DNA of 64,000 nucleotides from Pseudofrankia saprophytica (lineage in GTDB: Bacteria; Actinomycetota; Actinomycetes; Frankiales; Frankiaceae): assembly GCF_000235425.2 (NCBI RefSeq), contig NZ_KI912266.1, positions 5,205,217 to 5,269,216 on the forward strand, written 5' to 3'. Shown here one piece after another: positions 1-15,002 of this stretch; the stretch's first letter is position 1, and each line of letters opens with the position of its first letter. Position numbers and translations under genes: made by a program. Under the pieces are notes generated by a model that did no database searches, had not been told where the DNA came from, and worked only from the letters and a program-made list of their open reading frames with translations.

Positions 1-156
1 TCCGGCGGAGAGTCAGGAGACGGATCGGCTGGGAGCCGGTGAGAACAAGGACATCTCCCGTGGGTTCCCGCGGTCGGGACGACTTCCGCGCCGCGCCGCG
101 CCGCGGCCCCTGGCCGTGAGCGCGCGAGCCGTCCATGATCTGGTGGGATCGTGGGA

Positions 157-203
157 GCTCTGGCACGCAAGAACGCAATCACCCGGGAAATGTCTTGGCG
201 ATC
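157..203. repeat. Imperfect 47-bp direct repeat, copy 1
   Basis: This copy and the one at 504-550 have the same length and match at roughly three quarters of positions. The ends are best conserved: GCTCTGGC-CGCAAGAAC at the left and CTTGGCGATC at the right. The middle has diverged. No function is evident; it may be a decayed mobile-element or duplicated-gene fragment. Confidence 0.5.
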
Positions 204-503
204 GCAATGCCGCCCCCGCGTGGAGCGCGGTCCGGGTTTAGTCGGGGCGCCGCCCGGCGCTCGTGCGGCCGGGTGCTCATCCTGTCCGACGTCAGCGTCA
301 CAACCAGCGCCGTTTCGCGCCCCTGACGTCTGACGCGACGCCCGGGATCCCCGGTACCTGCCACGACGCGGGAGAGAAACAACCGGGCCGCCGCTCCGCT
401 GCGCACGTCCATCCACCCATGGGCTGTGGCGGGCGGGAAGCCGGGATCCGCCCCACAAGCCATGACCAGATCCGATGAGGGACCTGAGTAATTTCGGTTT
501 CTC

Positions 504-550
504 GCTCTGGCGCGCAAGAACCCAATTGCTCTACGAACATCTTGGCGATC
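504..550. repeat. Imperfect 47-bp direct repeat, copy 2
   Basis: Second copy of the repeat at 157-203, in the same orientation and about 350 bp away. It shares the left (GCTCTGG-GCAAGAAC) and right (CTTGGCGATC) ends. Confidence 0.5.
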
Positions 551-709
551 ACAGAGGTGAAGTCCGCGGACGTGGCGTGGCGTACGGGGTGTGATCGGGG
601 GAACACGGCTGAGGTGGTCGCTGGCGGCTCGTTGCGGCCGGCTGGTGTGACCGCCTGGGTCGCGCCACGGGCAATCTGGAGTGCCCTTGACCGCGCCCTG
701 GTTCCGAAA

Positions 710-827
710 CGGGATCGTGGCATTTCGGCGTGTCCATAGACAGCCTGAGCCAACACACTTCGCCGTACTGCTGCCGGTGTGTGTCAGATGATCGAGCCTA
801 TGGGCACGCCCAAATGCCACGGTCCAG
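710..827. repeat. Imperfect 30-bp inverted repeat around a 58-bp centre
   Basis: The left arm (710-739) and the reverse complement of the right arm (798-827) match at 26 of 30 positions. The core is GTGGCATTT-GGCGTG-CCATAG with two differences. The arms enclose only 58 bp. The layout would fit a tiny non-autonomous mobile element, the fused ends of a deleted insertion sequence, or a structured RNA. No flanking target duplication was obvious to me. Confidence 0.5.
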
Positions 828-877
828 CCCACGCGCAGCCGGCCGGCAAGCAGCGCACGGGGCAGCACACACCGTGG

Positions 878-1273
878 TCAGCGCACTAGCTGTCTCGCCT
901 CGGCTCCCCCTGGGTCAGGCGGCTCCTCAAGGAAGAACGTCACGTCATCAAGCGCGGAGAGAACCCGGCCGTCGAGGTCCGGACGCTCGGCGAGCTGGCG
1001 GACGAGCACGACCGACTGGGGTTCCAGGTATCCGAAGCGTCGAGCGAGGTGCCCCAGGCAGAGCGATGCCGTGGCGACAAGCCACAGGTCGGCGCTGTCG
1101 CGTGCGACCCGGCAACACCAGCGCTCGACGAAGACACGATCGTCGTCGTACAGCGCCAACCCCACCAACACGGAGCTGGGCTCAAGCGCCTGATCCGTGC
1201 CCTCCAGAGCAGCAGTGAGCGCTTCGTCCGCGAGGCCATGCGGCACCTGCGATGGATTCTCGTAAACGCCCAC
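878..1273 (-). CDS. Small HEAT-like hypothetical protein
   Basis: A 131-residue, acidic, leucine-rich protein. The middle reads LATASLCLGHLARRFGYLEP (about 66-85), followed by a second amphipathic helix and GRVLSALDDVTFFLEE near the end, which looks like a pair of HEAT-type helices. Short proteins with a C-LGHLAR block followed by a GR-ALDD block recur as orphan genes in actinobacteria. I recall some lying beside polymorphic toxins as presumed immunity proteins, but no toxin is visible here. The composition is protein-like, unlike the overlapping frames on the other strand. It lies 193 bp beyond the end of the NRPS operon on the same strand. Confidence 0.6.
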   Translation of the reverse strand: MGVYENPSQVPHGLADEALTAALEGTDQALEPSSVLVGLALYDDDRVFVERWCCRVARDSADLWLVATASLCLGHLARRFGYLEPQSVVLVRQLAERPDLDGRVLSALDDVTFFLEEPPDPGGAEARQLVR

Positions 1274-1339
1274 GCTGCGAGGTTACGGCGAAGCCGCGCG
1301 CGGGTTTGGACACGGGATTCGAGCATCTACCGGTACCGG

Positions 1340-1369
1340 ACAGGAAGGCCGAGGACAGGAAGGCCGAGG
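1340..1369. repeat. 15-bp tandem duplication
   Basis: Two perfect head-to-tail copies of ACAGGAAGGCCGAGG lie between the small hypothetical gene and the NRPS stop codon. No function is evident. Confidence 0.7.
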
Positions 1370-1465
1370 AAGATCGGCGCCAACTATCTGCACATCTTCA
1401 AGGGGCGACGCCGACCTGGGCCAGGCGGAACCCGCCCAAGCCCTGCCAGCCCCAATACTGGACAG

Positions 1466-6234
<4,769 letters not shown>

Positions 6235-6238
<4 letters not shown>

Positions 6239-9200
6239 CGTGCCCTCCAGGCGCGTTCGAGCGCGGCGAGGTCGGTCGCGTCCAGCCCGGACGCGCTCAT
6301 CGGGTCGGTCTCGGGCGCGAGCCAGCCGTCCAGCGCGTCGCGTCCCGGTCCGCCCGGCTCGCCGTCGCCGGACGCGGCGACGTCGGCGCGGGCCACGTCG
6401 ATCGCGGCGGCCACCGCCTCGACCGTCTCGTGCTCGAAGAGCAGCCTCGGCTCCAAGGGCAGGCCGGCCTCCCGCGCCTTGGCGGACACCTGGATCGAGA
6501 CGATGCTGTCGCCGCCGAGGGCGAAGAACCGGTCGGAGCGCCCGACCCGCGGCACGCCCAGCACCTCGGCGAGGATCGCGGCGAGGGCGCGTTCGGTGTC
6601 GGTCACGAGCCCGTCGGCGACCGCCGCCGCTGCCAGGTCCGGCGCGGGCAGGTCCGGCCGGTTGATCTTCCCGGACCTGGTCAGCGGCAACTCCGGCAGG
6701 ACGACCACCATCGCGGGCACCGCGTAGCTCGGCAGCCGTTCGGTGACGTGCGCCCGGACCAGGTCGGCGAAGGCCCGGTCGTCCGCGTCGCCGGCCGCCG
6801 CTGTGGCACCCGCCGCGGCGTCGGCGGCGTCGCGGACGACGTAGCCGACGATGGCGTCCGCGCCGTGCAGCGGGTGCAGCCGTGCGGCGGCGGCGGCCAC
6901 GCCGGGCGCCGCCCGCAGCGCCGCTTCCACCTCGCCGAGCTCGATCCGAAAGCCGCGGATCTTGACCTGGTGGTCCACCCGGCCGGCGAAGCGCAGCCGC
7001 CCGTCCGCGTCCCACCAGCCGCGGTCGCCGGTGCGGTAGAGCCGTCCGCCGGGCTCGGTGGCGAACGGGTCGGCGACGAACCGGCTCGCGGTCAGGCCGG
7101 GGCGGCGCCAGTACCCGCGGGCGAGCTGCGCGCCGGACACGCAGACCTCCCCCACCGTCCCCGGCGGCACCGGGCGCAGCAGGTCGTCGAGGACCAGGAT
7201 CCGCGTGCCGGGGACCGGCCGCCCGGCGGCGAGCCGGCCGGGTGTGACCGTCGTGCGCACGATCGCTCCGGCCGTCTCGGTCGTCCCATAGGAGTTCACC
7301 AGGTGGCGCTCGGGCGCGGCCGCGGCGAGCCGGTCCAGCAGCGGGTCCAGCAGCGGCTCGCCGCTGCACACCCAGCGGCGCACCGAGCGCACCGCGTCGG
7401 GAGCCGTGTCGACGAGCGCGCTGACGGCGCTGGCCACCATCGTCACCTGGCCGACCGGGTGCGCCCGCAGGAGCCCGGCCAACGCCGACAGGTCGCGGGC
7501 CTGCTCGTCGTCGGCGAGCAGCAGCTCGGCGCCCACCGCGACGGCGGCGAGCAGTTCCAGCGGTCCGTCGAGGAAACTCAGCGCGCCCTGCGCGAGGCGC
7601 ACGTCCGGGTCGTCGACGGGGTAGCGCCGCGGCTGCCAGGCGAGCCGGTTGGCCATGGCGCGCTGGGTACCGACGACGCCCTTGGGCAGGCCGGTGGACC
7701 CGGAGGTGAACAGCAGGTAGGCCGCATGGTCACCGCGCAGGCCGAGCTCGCCCGGCGGGTCCGCGGCGGCGATCGCGGCCTGGGTGGCCGGGTCGTCGAG
7801 CACGACGCGCGGCGTGCCGGCGGGCGTGGCGCCGGCACCGGCACCGGCCTCCCCGTCCGAGGTGGGCAGCAGGTTCGCGACCGCCCCGGTGGTGAGCACG
7901 CAGACGGCCTCGGCGTCGGCGAGCATGAAGGCGAGCCGCTCGGCCGGCAGGCGCAGGTCGAGCGGGAGGAACGCCGCGCCGGACTTCATCACGGCGACGA
8001 GCGCCACCAGCATGTCGAGCGTGCGGGGCAACGCGACGGCGACGAAGGTGTCCGGCCCGGCGCCGAGCGCGCGCAGGTGGCCGGCGAGGCGGTCGGCGCG
8101 CTCGTGCAGCGTCGCGTGGTCGATCGTCGCCGCGGCGCACCGCACCAGCCCGCCAGTGGGTGCGCCGCGGCGGGACCGCTCGAGCAGCTCGGGCACGGTC
8201 GCCGGGACGGGCTCGGTCGTGAGCTCGGGCTCCGGGTCGGGCCAGCTCCACGCGTCCAGCGAGGCGCGCTCGTCCGGGGACAGCACGGCGAGCGCGGGAA
8301 GCGGGCTGTCGGGGGTGGTCGCGAGCGCGTCGAGCACCCGCAGCAGGCGGTCGACGATGGTCTGCACGGTGGCCCGGTCATACAGCTCGACGCGGTAGTT
8401 GACTCCGCCGCCGAAGCCGTCGCCGTCGGCGTAGAAGTCGAACGTCAGGTCGAACTTGGCCGTGGTGTCGACCGGGGCCTCGGTGCGCAGCGTCGTGCCG
8501 CACTCGTCCAGCGCCGTGCTGGTCAGCCCGGACTCGCGCAGGTGTACCAGAACCTGGAACAGCGGGTGGCGGGCCGTGGTGCGGGCCGGGTTGGCCGCGT
8601 CCACCAGCCGTTCGAACGGCAGGTCCTGATGGGCGAGGGCCGCCAGCGCCAGCGCCCGGGTCCGGCGCAGCAGCTCCCGCCCCGTAGGCGCACCCGACAG
8701 GTCGTTGCGCAGGACCAGGGTGTTCACGAACATGCCGACGGTCCGCGCGACCTCCGGGCGGGTGCGGCCGGCGACCGGCGTGCCCAGCGGGATGTCGGGG
8801 CCGGCGCCGAGCGCGTGCAGGGTGAGCGCCACGGCGGTCTGCAGCACCATGAACTCCGTCGCGTCGGTCTCCCGCGCGACCTGGGCCAGCCGCTGGCGCA
8901 GCGCCGGCGACACCCGCAGCGTCACCGTGTCGCCCTGGTCGGACTGGACGCGGGGCCGGGGCCGGTCGCGGCCGACGGCGGTGTCCTCGGGCAGGTCCGC
9001 GAGCGCCTCGCGCCAGAACGCGACCTGCTCCTCCTCGATGGTCGGCTCGCGTTCGATGGTCGACTCGCGGCCGTCGGCCGGACGCGGCCGCGCAGTCTCG
9101 TCCGCGGGAGCTTCCAGGGTCCGCGGGGTGAACATCTCCCGCTGCCACAGGGCGTAGTCGACGTACTGCACCGGCAGCGGGTCCCAGCCCGGCGCGGCGC

Positions 9201-12200
9201 CCCCGACGCGGGCCCGGTAGGCGGTGACCATGTCCTGGAACAGGACCGGCGCCGACCACTCGTCGGCCGCGATGTGGTGGACGACCACGGAGAGCCAGTG
9301 CAGCCTGGGCCCGACCCGCAGCACGGTCGCCCGGATCGGCGGCGCGGCCGACAGGTCGAACAGGTGCCCGGCGAGGCCTGGCAGCAGGTCGCGCAGCGCC
9401 TGGTACGGGTCCGGCTCCCCCGTCAGGTCGACCACTGGCAGGTCCAGCCGGAGCGCGGGCCAGATCTCCTGGTGGGGCACCCCGTCCACCTCCGGGTAGA
9501 CGGTGCGCAGCACCTCGTGTCTGTCGGTCACGTCGCGCAGCGCCGCGGCCAGGGCGGAGACGTCGAGCTCGCCGTCGACGCGTGCGGTGAACGGGATGTT
9601 GTAGGTGCTGCGCGGCCCCTCGACCCGGTAGCCGACCCACTGCCGCAGCTGCGCGTAGGACAGCGGCGGCCGTTCGGGCCGGCGCGGGTGCGCGACGATC
9701 GGCGGCAGCTCGGGCCTGTCGGGGGTGACGCCGGCGAGTCGGGCGTCGACCAGGGCGGCGAGACCGGCCGGGGTCGGCGCCTCGAAGGCGTCGGCGAGCC
9801 GCAGCCGCACCCCGGTCCGTGCCTCGACCGCGGACAGCAGCGAGGTCGCGAGCAGGGAGTGGCCGCCGAGCTCGAAGAACCCGGCGTCCACGCCGACGTG
9901 GTCGCGCCCGAGCGTGTCGGCGAATGCCGCGCACATGAGCTTCTCGGTCCCAGTCGACGGCTCGCGGTCGGGCCGGCCCGCGGCCAGGTCCGGGGCGGGC
10001 AGCGCGGCGCGGTCGGCCTTGCCGTTGGCGGTGACGGGGATCTGCCCCATCCGGACGAACGCGGCCGGCACCATGTGGGCGGGCAGCGCGCGGGCGAGAT
10101 GGTCGCGCAGCTGCCCCTCCAGGCCGTCGGCACCGGACCAGTCCCGCTCCCAGCGCTCGGCGGACCGGTTACTGGCGGGCACGACGTAGGCGACGAGCGC
10201 CGTCCCCAGCCGCTCCGCCTCCGTGGCCACGACGACGCACTGGCGCACCTCGGGGTGGCGGGCGAGCACGGCCTGGATCTCCCCCAGCTCGACCCGGAAC
10301 CCGCGGATCTTCACCTGCTCGTCGGCGCGGCCGGTGAACTCGAGCTCGCCCTCGGCGTTCCAGCGGCCCAGGTCCCCGGTGCGGTAGAGCCGGCCGCCGC
10401 CCGGCCGGACGGGGTCGGCGACGAACCGCGACGCGGTCAGGCCCGGCCTGCCCAGGTAGCCCCGGGCGAGCTGGCCGCCGCCGATGTAGATCTCGCCGAC
10501 CGTGCCGGGCGGCGCAAGCCGCAGGCGCTCGTCGAGGACGTAGACCTGGGTGTCGGCCTTGGGCATGCCGATCGGCACGGTGCGGGTGCCCTGCGGCCCG
10601 TCCACGACGTAGCGGGTGGCGGCGAGCGTGGTCTCGGTCGGGCCGTAGAAGTTGTGCAGGGCCGCGTCGAAGGTGCGCCGGAACCGGTCGACCAGCTCCC
10701 CCGGCAGCGCCTCGCCGCCGATCGGGACCAGGCGCAGCGACTTCCAGTCCGCGGTGCCCGGCAGGCTGAGGAACAGGTCGAGCAGCGACGGGACGAAGTG
10801 CATCCAGCTGATGCGCTGCTCGTCCAGCAGCCCGGTCAGGTAGGCCAGGTCCTGCAGGCCGCCGGGACGCGGGAGGACGAGGCGCGCGCCGGCGCACAGC
10901 GGCCCGAACAGCTCGCCCACCGAGACGTCGAAGCTGGGAGAGGCCACCTGCAGCAGCGCGTCGTCGCCGCCCACCGAGTACTCCTGCTTCAGCCACGACA
11001 GGTGACCGCAGATGGCGGCGTGCGAGACGGGCACGCCCTTGGGCGCCCCCGTCGAACCCGACGTGTAGATGACGTACGCGGTGTTGTCCGGCAGCAGCGG
11101 CCGGACCCGGTCCGCGTCGAGGGGCTCGGTGGCGGGCAGCCCCGGGTCGTCGAGGTCCAGCGGCCCGTCCAGGACGAGTCGCGGCCGGGCGTCGGCCAGC
11201 ATGTACTCGATCCGGTCCGCGGGGTACTCGGGGTCGACGGGCAGGTAGGCGGCGCCGCTGGCGACGACGCCAAGTGTCGCGACCACCATGTCCAGGCCGC
11301 GGGGGTAGCGCAGCGCGACGATGTCCTCGGTGCCGATCCCCTGGCGGATCAACCGGTGCGCGAGCCGGTAGGCGCGGCCGGTCAGCTCGGCGTAGGTGAG
11401 GGTGGCCTCGTCGGCGACGACCGCCGGGGCGTCCGGGGTGCGTCGGGCCTGCGCGGCGACGAAGGCCGGCAGCGTCGGCACCACGAGCGTGACAGGACGG
11501 CCGGTCGAGAAGCCCAGCAGCTCGGCGTGGCGCCGCTCGCTGAGCACCGGCAGGTCGCCGACGGCGGTGTCCGGCCCGCGGACGGCCGCGCCGAGCAGGA
11601 CGACGAGCTCCTCCAGCAGCCGGGCAGCCATCTGGTCGCCCACGACGTCGAGCTGGTAGGTGGCCTCCAGCAGCCAGGAGTCGTCGGCGGTCGGCTGCGC
11701 CATCACCTCGAACGGCAGCTGCGCCACGGCGCCGTGCAGGTCGAGCCGGTCGGAGCGCAGACCGGGCACGGCCAGCCCCGTCCACGTGCCGGAGCGGACG
11801 CCGAACCCGACCCGGGCGAGCGTGTCCAGCCCGCCGCCGCGGTTGGCGAGCGCCTCGGCGACGATGCGCTCCAGGCCGACGCCCTGGTGCGCGAACGCCC
11901 CGGCGCACACGTCCCTGGTGTGTTCGACGAGTGCCTGGAAGGAACCGGCCGCGGCGACCTGGATCCGCAGGGGCAGCGTGTTGCCGAAGTACCCGAGCGC
12001 GCCCGCGGCGTGCTGGCCCGGCCGGTCGACGACGGGGGTGACGACGACCAGGTCGGTCGCGCCGGTGACGCGGTGGGTCAACGCGGCGAACGCTGCGGTG
12101 AGCACCGCGAAGGGGCTGGCGCGCAGGGAGCGCGCGAGCGCGCGGACCTGGGCGGCGACGTCGGCGGGCACGTCCACCTGACGGTGTCCGCTGGCGCCCG

Positions 12201-12999
12201 GCGAGCCGGGCGCGGTGGCGGCGCCAGGCGCGACGGGGACGGCCGTCCGGGCGTGTTCGCCCGGGAGCTCGAAGGGCTCGATCGATCCCGCGAGCGCGTC
12301 GTGCCAGTACGCCAGGTCCGCGGCGATGGCGGCGCCGCCCGGACGCGCGGACGGGTCGAGGACCTGCAGGTCCAGGTACTGGGCGGGCGGGGTCGGCCCG
12401 GTGGCACCGGAGACGTACGCCTGGGAGAGGTCGGCGAAGAACGGCTCCCAGCAGTCGTCGTCCCAGGCGATGTGGTGCGCGACCAGCAGCAGGACGTGCT
12501 CGTCGTCGCCGGTGCGCGCCACGGTCAGCCGCAGCGGCGCATCGCGGGTCAGGTCGAACGGGCGGGTGAACTCGTCCGCCGCCAGGCGGCGTACCCGTGC
12601 CTCCCGATCATCCGCCGGCAGCCCGCGCAGGTCGTCGGTGGCGAGGCGAAGCGCCGGCGCCGGCGCCGCCTGGACGGTCTGGTACGGGGTGCCGTCGGTG
12701 TCCGCGTGGTACGTGGTGCGCAGGATCTCGTGCCGCTCGGCCACGGCGGTCGCGGCGCGGGCCAGCCGATCCCGGTCGAGCTCGCCGGCCAGCCGCATGG
12801 CCACGCCCACGTTCAGGTCGGCGCGGCTGGCGTCGACCTGGTGGAGGAACCACATGCGCCGCTGGCCCGACGAGAGGGGGTAGGGCGTGTCGCCGCCGCG
12901 CCGGGCGGGCGCCGTGGCGGCCGGCTCCTGGCCGGCAAGGCCGCGTTCGGTCAGGGTTCGGCGCAGCAGCGCGAGCCTGCGGTCGGTGTCGTTCCCCAT
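6235..12999 (-). CDS. Siderophore NRPS, two modules C-A-T-C-A-T
   Basis: A 2254-residue two-module synthetase that starts with its own condensation domain, so its first donor must be an acyl group or a peptide made elsewhere. C1 has [10 protein letters not shown] (about 176). A1 has [11 protein letters not shown] (about 648), NFYGPTETT (about 785) and NGKADRAAL (about 993). T1 has LGGHSLL (about 1045). C2 has HHIAADEWS (about 1241). A2 has [11 protein letters not shown] (about 1766), SYGTTETAG (about 1905) and [10 protein letters not shown] (about 2110). T2 has LGGDSIVS (about 2163). Both condensation motifs depart from HHxxxDG at the glycine. The A1 pocket reads D, V, G, H, P, G, F, L, A by eye. 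A2 reads L, D, L, A, V, S, S, G, A, with the usual first Asp displaced by one position, as in beta-alanine-type pockets. The product is probably a peptide siderophore, given the neighbours. Confidence 0.92.
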
Positions 13000-13081
13000 G
13001 CCTCGTCGGCCTCCGAGTCCGCGAAGTCAGCAATCAGGTCGTCTGTGACGGCGGGCCGGCGTGGCGGCGGGCCCGCGCGGG

Positions 13082-13774
13082 TCAGTCGGCGGCCGCGGCC
13101 GCCCCGACGCGTTGGTAGGCGGGGGGCGTGTCCTTCTGGTCGCGTGGCCAGGCGTAGAGCGCGATCGTGCGGGTGGGCATGTCGTGCAGGCCGAGCTTCT
13201 GGCAGCCGGCCCGCTCGCAGACCAGCCGCGCGGGGGTGTTGCGGTGGTCGGGCTCGAACATGACCCGGCGGCACCGCGGCTCGGCCCGGAACGCGCCCTC
13301 GACGATGCCGCGCAGCCCGTAGGCGATGCCGCGGGCGGGCATGGCCGAGCGCACCACGACGGCTGCGTGCAGTCCCAGGTCCCAGGGATCGGCGTCGTAG
13401 AAGGTGGAGATGGTGTCGCGGGAGGCCCGGTACAGCTCCAGGTAGCCGACCGTTGTGTCCTCGTAGCTCAGCATCAGCGGCCGGGAGAAGTCGCTGTCCA
13501 GTTGTGCCCGCAGGTAGCGCCCCCAGCGTTGCGCCGGCCAGGCGGAGTTCCAGGTGTGGATGAGCAGGTCGCGGCTCATCCACTCCGAGACCAGCTCGGC
13601 GTCGGCGTCGGGGTCGGCGAACCGCACCGAGAACGGCGCCGGCATCTCGGCCAGGGGCGGGGCCGGAACCGCGAGAACCTCGGGCGAGAGGCCGGTCGCC
13701 CGCAGCCGGGGCAGCAGGGTGTCCTCGCCGGACTCGGCGGTCGCCGTGCCGGCGGACACGGGTTGGGCGGGCAT
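13082..13774 (-). CDS. Siderophore GNAT N-acyltransferase (MbtK/IucB-like)
   Basis: A 230-residue GNAT-fold enzyme of the group that acylates the side-chain amine of N-hydroxylysine or N-hydroxyornithine in hydroxamate siderophores (MbtK, IucB, RhbD). Seen: RDLLIHTWNSAWPAQRW (about 70-85), a beta-strand GYLELYR, the acyl-CoA region MPARGIAYGLRGI, and the typical EPDHRNTPARLVCERAGCQK near the C terminus. GGAGG lies 9 bp before the ATG. It sits directly upstream of the NRPS genes in the same orientation, 82 bp away. It probably supplies the acyl-hydroxamate or acylated diamine loaded by the synthetase; the exact acyl group cannot be told from sequence. Confidence 0.88.
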   Translation of the reverse strand: MPAQPVSAGTATAESGEDTLLPRLRATGLSPEVLAVPAPPLAEMPAPFSVRFADPDADAELVSEWMSRDLLIHTWNSAWPAQRWGRYLRAQLDSDFSRPLMLSYEDTTVGYLELYRASRDTISTFYDADPWDLGLHAAVVVRSAMPARGIAYGLRGIVEGAFRAEPRCRRVMFEPDHRNTPARLVCERAGCQKLGLHDMPTRTIALYAWPRDQKDTPPAYQRVGAAAAAD

Positions 13775-13850
13775 GTCTGATGTCCTCCATCGAGATCGGA
13801 CTGGCAGTGGCCGCGCGCAGCGGCGACCTCCGGGCGCGCCGGGAACACGC

Positions 13851-13900
13851 TGGTCAGCGGCGGTCAGCGCGGGTCAGCGCGGGTCAGCGCGGGTCAGCGG
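13851..13900. repeat. Five 10-bp tandem repeats, GGTCAGCG core
   Basis: Five consecutive 10-bp units with the core GGTCAGCG, followed by degenerate copies out to about 13980. They fill the 206-bp gap between the acyltransferase gene and the dehydrogenase-like gene. A period near one helical turn could array a bound protein on one DNA face, or this may simply be slippage-prone sequence. Confidence 0.8.
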
Positions 13901-13980
13901 CGGTCTGCAACGAGCGATGATCAGCGATCAACGGCCGGTGGGGTGGCCGGCGGCGTGGTCAGCGGGGCGGTCAGCGGCAG

Positions 13981-14871
13981 TCAGTGCGTCTCCTGCCTGG
14001 GACGGGCCGGAACCAGGGCCGCGAAGGAGGAGAAGTCGAGCCCGGCGTTGCCGGACAGGAGGTTCTCCGTCAGCAGGTCCAGGACGCGCAGCGCCGACAG
14101 GGGCGGGGCGCCGACCCGGTTGCCGTGCGCCCAGGCAAGGTCGATGTCCTTGTGCATCAGGGCGGTGGTGAAGTCGGGCCGCCAGTCGTTCGAGGCCGGG
14201 CTGTGCGGCGCGACCCCCGGCACCGGGAAACGGGAGCGGGCGATGAAACTGTCGCCGGTGGAGTGGCCGAGCGCGTCATGCAGTGCCTGTGGGCTCACCC
14301 CAGAGCGCTGGGCCAGCTCGGCGCACTCGGCCAGGGTGAGCAGCTGGGCGCACACCAGCACCTGGTTGCAGAGCTTGACGACCTGGCCGGCGCCGACGTC
14401 GCCCGCGAGCGCGACGTAGCCGGCGTAGGCGTCGATGACCGGTCGCACGGTCTCGAACACGCCCGCGTCGCCGCCGACCATGACCGCGAGGGTGCCCGCC
14501 TCGGCGCCCTGTGGCCCGCCCGAGACCGGCGCGTCGAGGTAGTGGCCGCCGGCCTCGCGGACGAGCCGGCCCAGCCGCGTCTCGGTGTCGGGGCCGACGG
14601 TCGAGTGGTCGACGATCGTGCGGCCGCGCGCGACCGGCAGGCATTCCCCGACGACCGAGCGGACCGCCTCGTCGTCCGGCAGGCACAGGAAGGTGATCTC
14701 CGACCACGCCACGACGTCGGCGGCGGTCGGCAGCGGCACGGCCCCGAGCGCGGCGAGCTCCCGCACGGGCCCGGGAGACCTGGACGCGCACGCCAGCTCG
14801 TGCCCCGCGGCCAGCAGCCGCCTGGCCATGGGCCGCCCCATCGTGCCGAGCCCGATGAACCCTGTTCTCAC
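13981..14871 (-). CDS. 3-hydroxyisobutyrate-dehydrogenase-like reductase
   Basis: A beta-hydroxyacid dehydrogenase of about 296 residues. The Rossmann motif GFIGLGTMGRPMA is right at the N terminus, the substrate block DAPVSGGPQGAEAGTLAVMVGG is in the middle, and KLCNQVLV carries the family's catalytic Lys followed by Asn. I start it at the GTG at 14871, which is preceded by GGAGG; an in-frame ATG at 14883 lacks a ribosome site and lies only 17 bp from the iron box. It is the first gene after iron box 1 on this strand and may head the transcript that continues into the acyltransferase and NRPS genes. Its role in siderophore synthesis is unknown: it could make or recycle a hydroxy- or semialdehyde building block. 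Confidence 0.8.
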   Translation of the reverse strand: MRTGFIGLGTMGRPMARRLLAAGHELACASRSPGPVRELAALGAVPLPTAADVVAWSEITFLCLPDDEAVRSVVGECLPVARGRTIVDHSTVGPDTETRLGRLVREAGGHYLDAPVSGGPQGAEAGTLAVMVGGDAGVFETVRPVIDAYAGYVALAGDVGAGQVVKLCNQVLVCAQLLTLAECAELAQRSGVSPQALHDALGHSTGDSFIARSRFPVPGVAPHSPASNDWRPDFTTALMHKDIDLAWAHGNRVGAPPLSALRVLDLLTENLLSGNAGLDFSSFAALVPARPRQETH

Positions 14872-14899
14872 CGCACCTCCCATATCCAGCCGAGGTGAC

Positions 14900-14918
14900 T
14901 TAGGTTAACCTAACCAAA
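14900..14918. promoter_or_regulatory. Iron box 1 (IdeR/DmdR operator)
   Basis: TTAGGTTAACCTAACCAAA matches 16 of 19 positions of the actinobacterial iron-box consensus TTAGGTTAGGCTAACCTAA. It lies between the divergent dehydrogenase-like gene and the first SIP gene, so an iron-loaded DtxR/IdeR repressor here could silence both directions. Confidence 0.9.
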
Positions 14919-15002
14919 CCAAAGTAGCCACATTTTGGCTGGTTACGCCACGGTCCGTGCGCCTGGGCGCGCCGGATCTCACGGGAGGAGAGGCCACACT
15001 CG

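Larger units (their letters stand above)
1..877. other. Gene-poor stretch with repeat remnants
   Basis: I see no open frame here that resembles a known protein. The longest frames are arginine- and proline-rich and lack recognisable motifs. The stretch does hold an imperfect 47-bp direct repeat (157-203 and 504-550) and an imperfect 30-bp inverted repeat (710-739 and 798-827), annotated separately. Such a mix next to the end of an NRPS operon suggests an old insertion or rearrangement scar, which is inference. Confidence 0.5.

Noticed and set aside
6239-7369. An upstream extension of the second NRPS gene
   Set aside because: The added 377 residues are Arg-rich and overlap the other NRPS gene in another frame. 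The ATG at 6238 with an ATGA overlap and a condensation domain directly after it is the real start.
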